Below are positions 63,705 through 64,000 of a DNA stretch of 64,000 nt, one piece after another. The notes below the pieces were generated by a model. It saw only the letters and a program-made list of their open reading frames with translations, had not been told where the DNA came from and made no database searches. A program made the position numbers and the translations under genes. Where the stretch lies: positions 1-64,000 of the forward strand of contig NZ_LFRI01000341.1 in the NCBI RefSeq assembly GCF_001447195.1, given 5' to 3'. How positions within the stretch are numbered: position 1 is the stretch's first letter; each line of letters opens with the position of its first letter. The stretch comes from Aquabacterium parvum (GTDB lineage: Bacteria > Pseudomonadota > Gammaproteobacteria > Burkholderiales > Burkholderiaceae_C).

Positions 63705-63732
63705 ATGAAAAAGCCCGCCAATTGGCGGGCTT
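63705..63732 (-). terminator. Terminator of the fbp gene
   Basis: Stem AAGCCCGCC / GGCGGGCTT with an AATT loop. On the minus strand it is followed by TTTTTC, so it ends the fbp transcript; it may also slow plus-strand read-through. Confidence 0.85.
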
Positions 63733-63780
63733 CGTCGTTCATGTCACGGCGCTGCGATCAGGCCGCAGGCGCGGGCAGGC

Positions 63781-64000
63781 TCACTGCGCTTCGCGGTGGT
63801 ACGAGGTCACGATGTCGACCTCGTTCTTCGAGCCCAGCATCACGCTCACGCGCTCGTGCAGCTGCTTGGGCTGGATCTCCATGATGCGCTGCGTGCCATT
63901 GGTGGCCACGCCACCGGCCTGCTCGACCAGGAAGCTCATGGGATTGGCTTCGTACATCAGGCGCAGCTTGCCGGGCTTGTTCGGCTCGCGCTTGTCCCAG
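63781..64000 (-). CDS. fbp: Fructose-1,6-bisphosphatase class I, C-terminal part (5' end outside window)
   Basis: The minus strand is open from the window edge to a TGA at 63781, giving 72 visible residues that match the class I FBPase C-terminus: [47 protein letters not shown] and [14 protein letters not shown]. The conserved [11 protein letters not shown] strand contains active-site residues (Lys, Glu) of the family. It acts in gluconeogenesis and, in autotrophs, the Calvin cycle. It runs off the right end of the window. Confidence 0.92.
   Translation of the reverse strand, partial: WDKREPNKPGKLRLMYEANPMSFLVEQAGGVATNGTQRIMEIQPKQLHERVSVMLGSKNEVDIVTSYHREAQ

Overview
The window is high-GC, densely packed chromosomal DNA that reads as a betaproteobacterium of the order Burkholderiales, probably near the Comamonadaceae/Sphaerotilaceae (Leptothrix, Ideonella or Aquabacterium-like). 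Pointers are the divergent pepA-holC / lptF-lptG block, a CysB-type regulator, a periplasmic-type PHA depolymerase and beta-ketothiolase, a PEP-CTERM protein, and the general Burkholderiales gene style. No rRNA, CRISPR array, integrase or transposase was seen. Four tRNA genes (Ser-GGA, Arg-TCT, Pro-TGG, Thr-CGT) all lie on the minus strand and all encode CCA.

Layout. 1-7.9 kb: a Lap-type biofilm adhesion locus, with the C-terminal end of a giant RTX adhesin (four near-identical 309-bp repeats), the c-di-GMP receptor LapD and periplasmic protease LapG on the other strand, and a TolC-like outer membrane exporter that carries an extra NTF2-like domain. 7.9-16 kb: a Tat-exported PhoX-like protein, tRNA-Ser, an amino-acid ABC binding protein, a DUF2486-like protein, holC, pepA (with a histone-H1-like tail), lptF, lptG and a CbiX-like chelatase. 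16-26 kb: CysB-like regulator, FimV-like pilus hub protein, enoyl-CoA hydratase, a hypothetical, tRNA-Arg, a copper efflux island (P-type ATPase diverging from copper chaperone and CueR, two matching operators), a dehalogenase-like hydrolase, tRNA-Pro and a PHA depolymerase. 26-35.6 kb: hrpA, amidase, a frameshifted membrane protein with a 10-bp tandem repeat at the break, argA, yggX, polysaccharide deacetylase.

35.6-46.3 kb is the most unusual region: five genes of the transglutaminase / circularly permuted ATP-grasp / alpha-E group in two minus-strand units, separated by a PEP-CTERM gene with its own terminator. These families are known from comparative genomics as a predicted peptide-ligation and modification system of unknown product. 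46.4-47.6 kb holds an orphan phage-like switch: a CI/LexA-like repressor whose S24 peptidase residues look lost, facing a YdaS/Cro-like gene, followed by a 125-bp element with 12-bp terminal inverted repeats.

47.6-64 kb: a MliC-META lipoprotein, a FabR/DesT-like regulator diverging from a desaturase electron-transfer pair, a thioesterase, 6-phosphogluconolactonase, thiolase, an RND efflux pair with its TetR/CerR-like regulator, an alpha/beta hydrolase, a lipoprotein, a Gmm-type Nudix hydrolase, the nuclease Cho, tRNA-Thr, a secreted DUF6748-like protein, and the C-terminal end of fructose-1,6-bisphosphatase running off the window. A spaced palindromic motif is shared, with identical arms, between the thiolase promoter region and the TetR/hydrolase intergenic region, suggesting one regulon.
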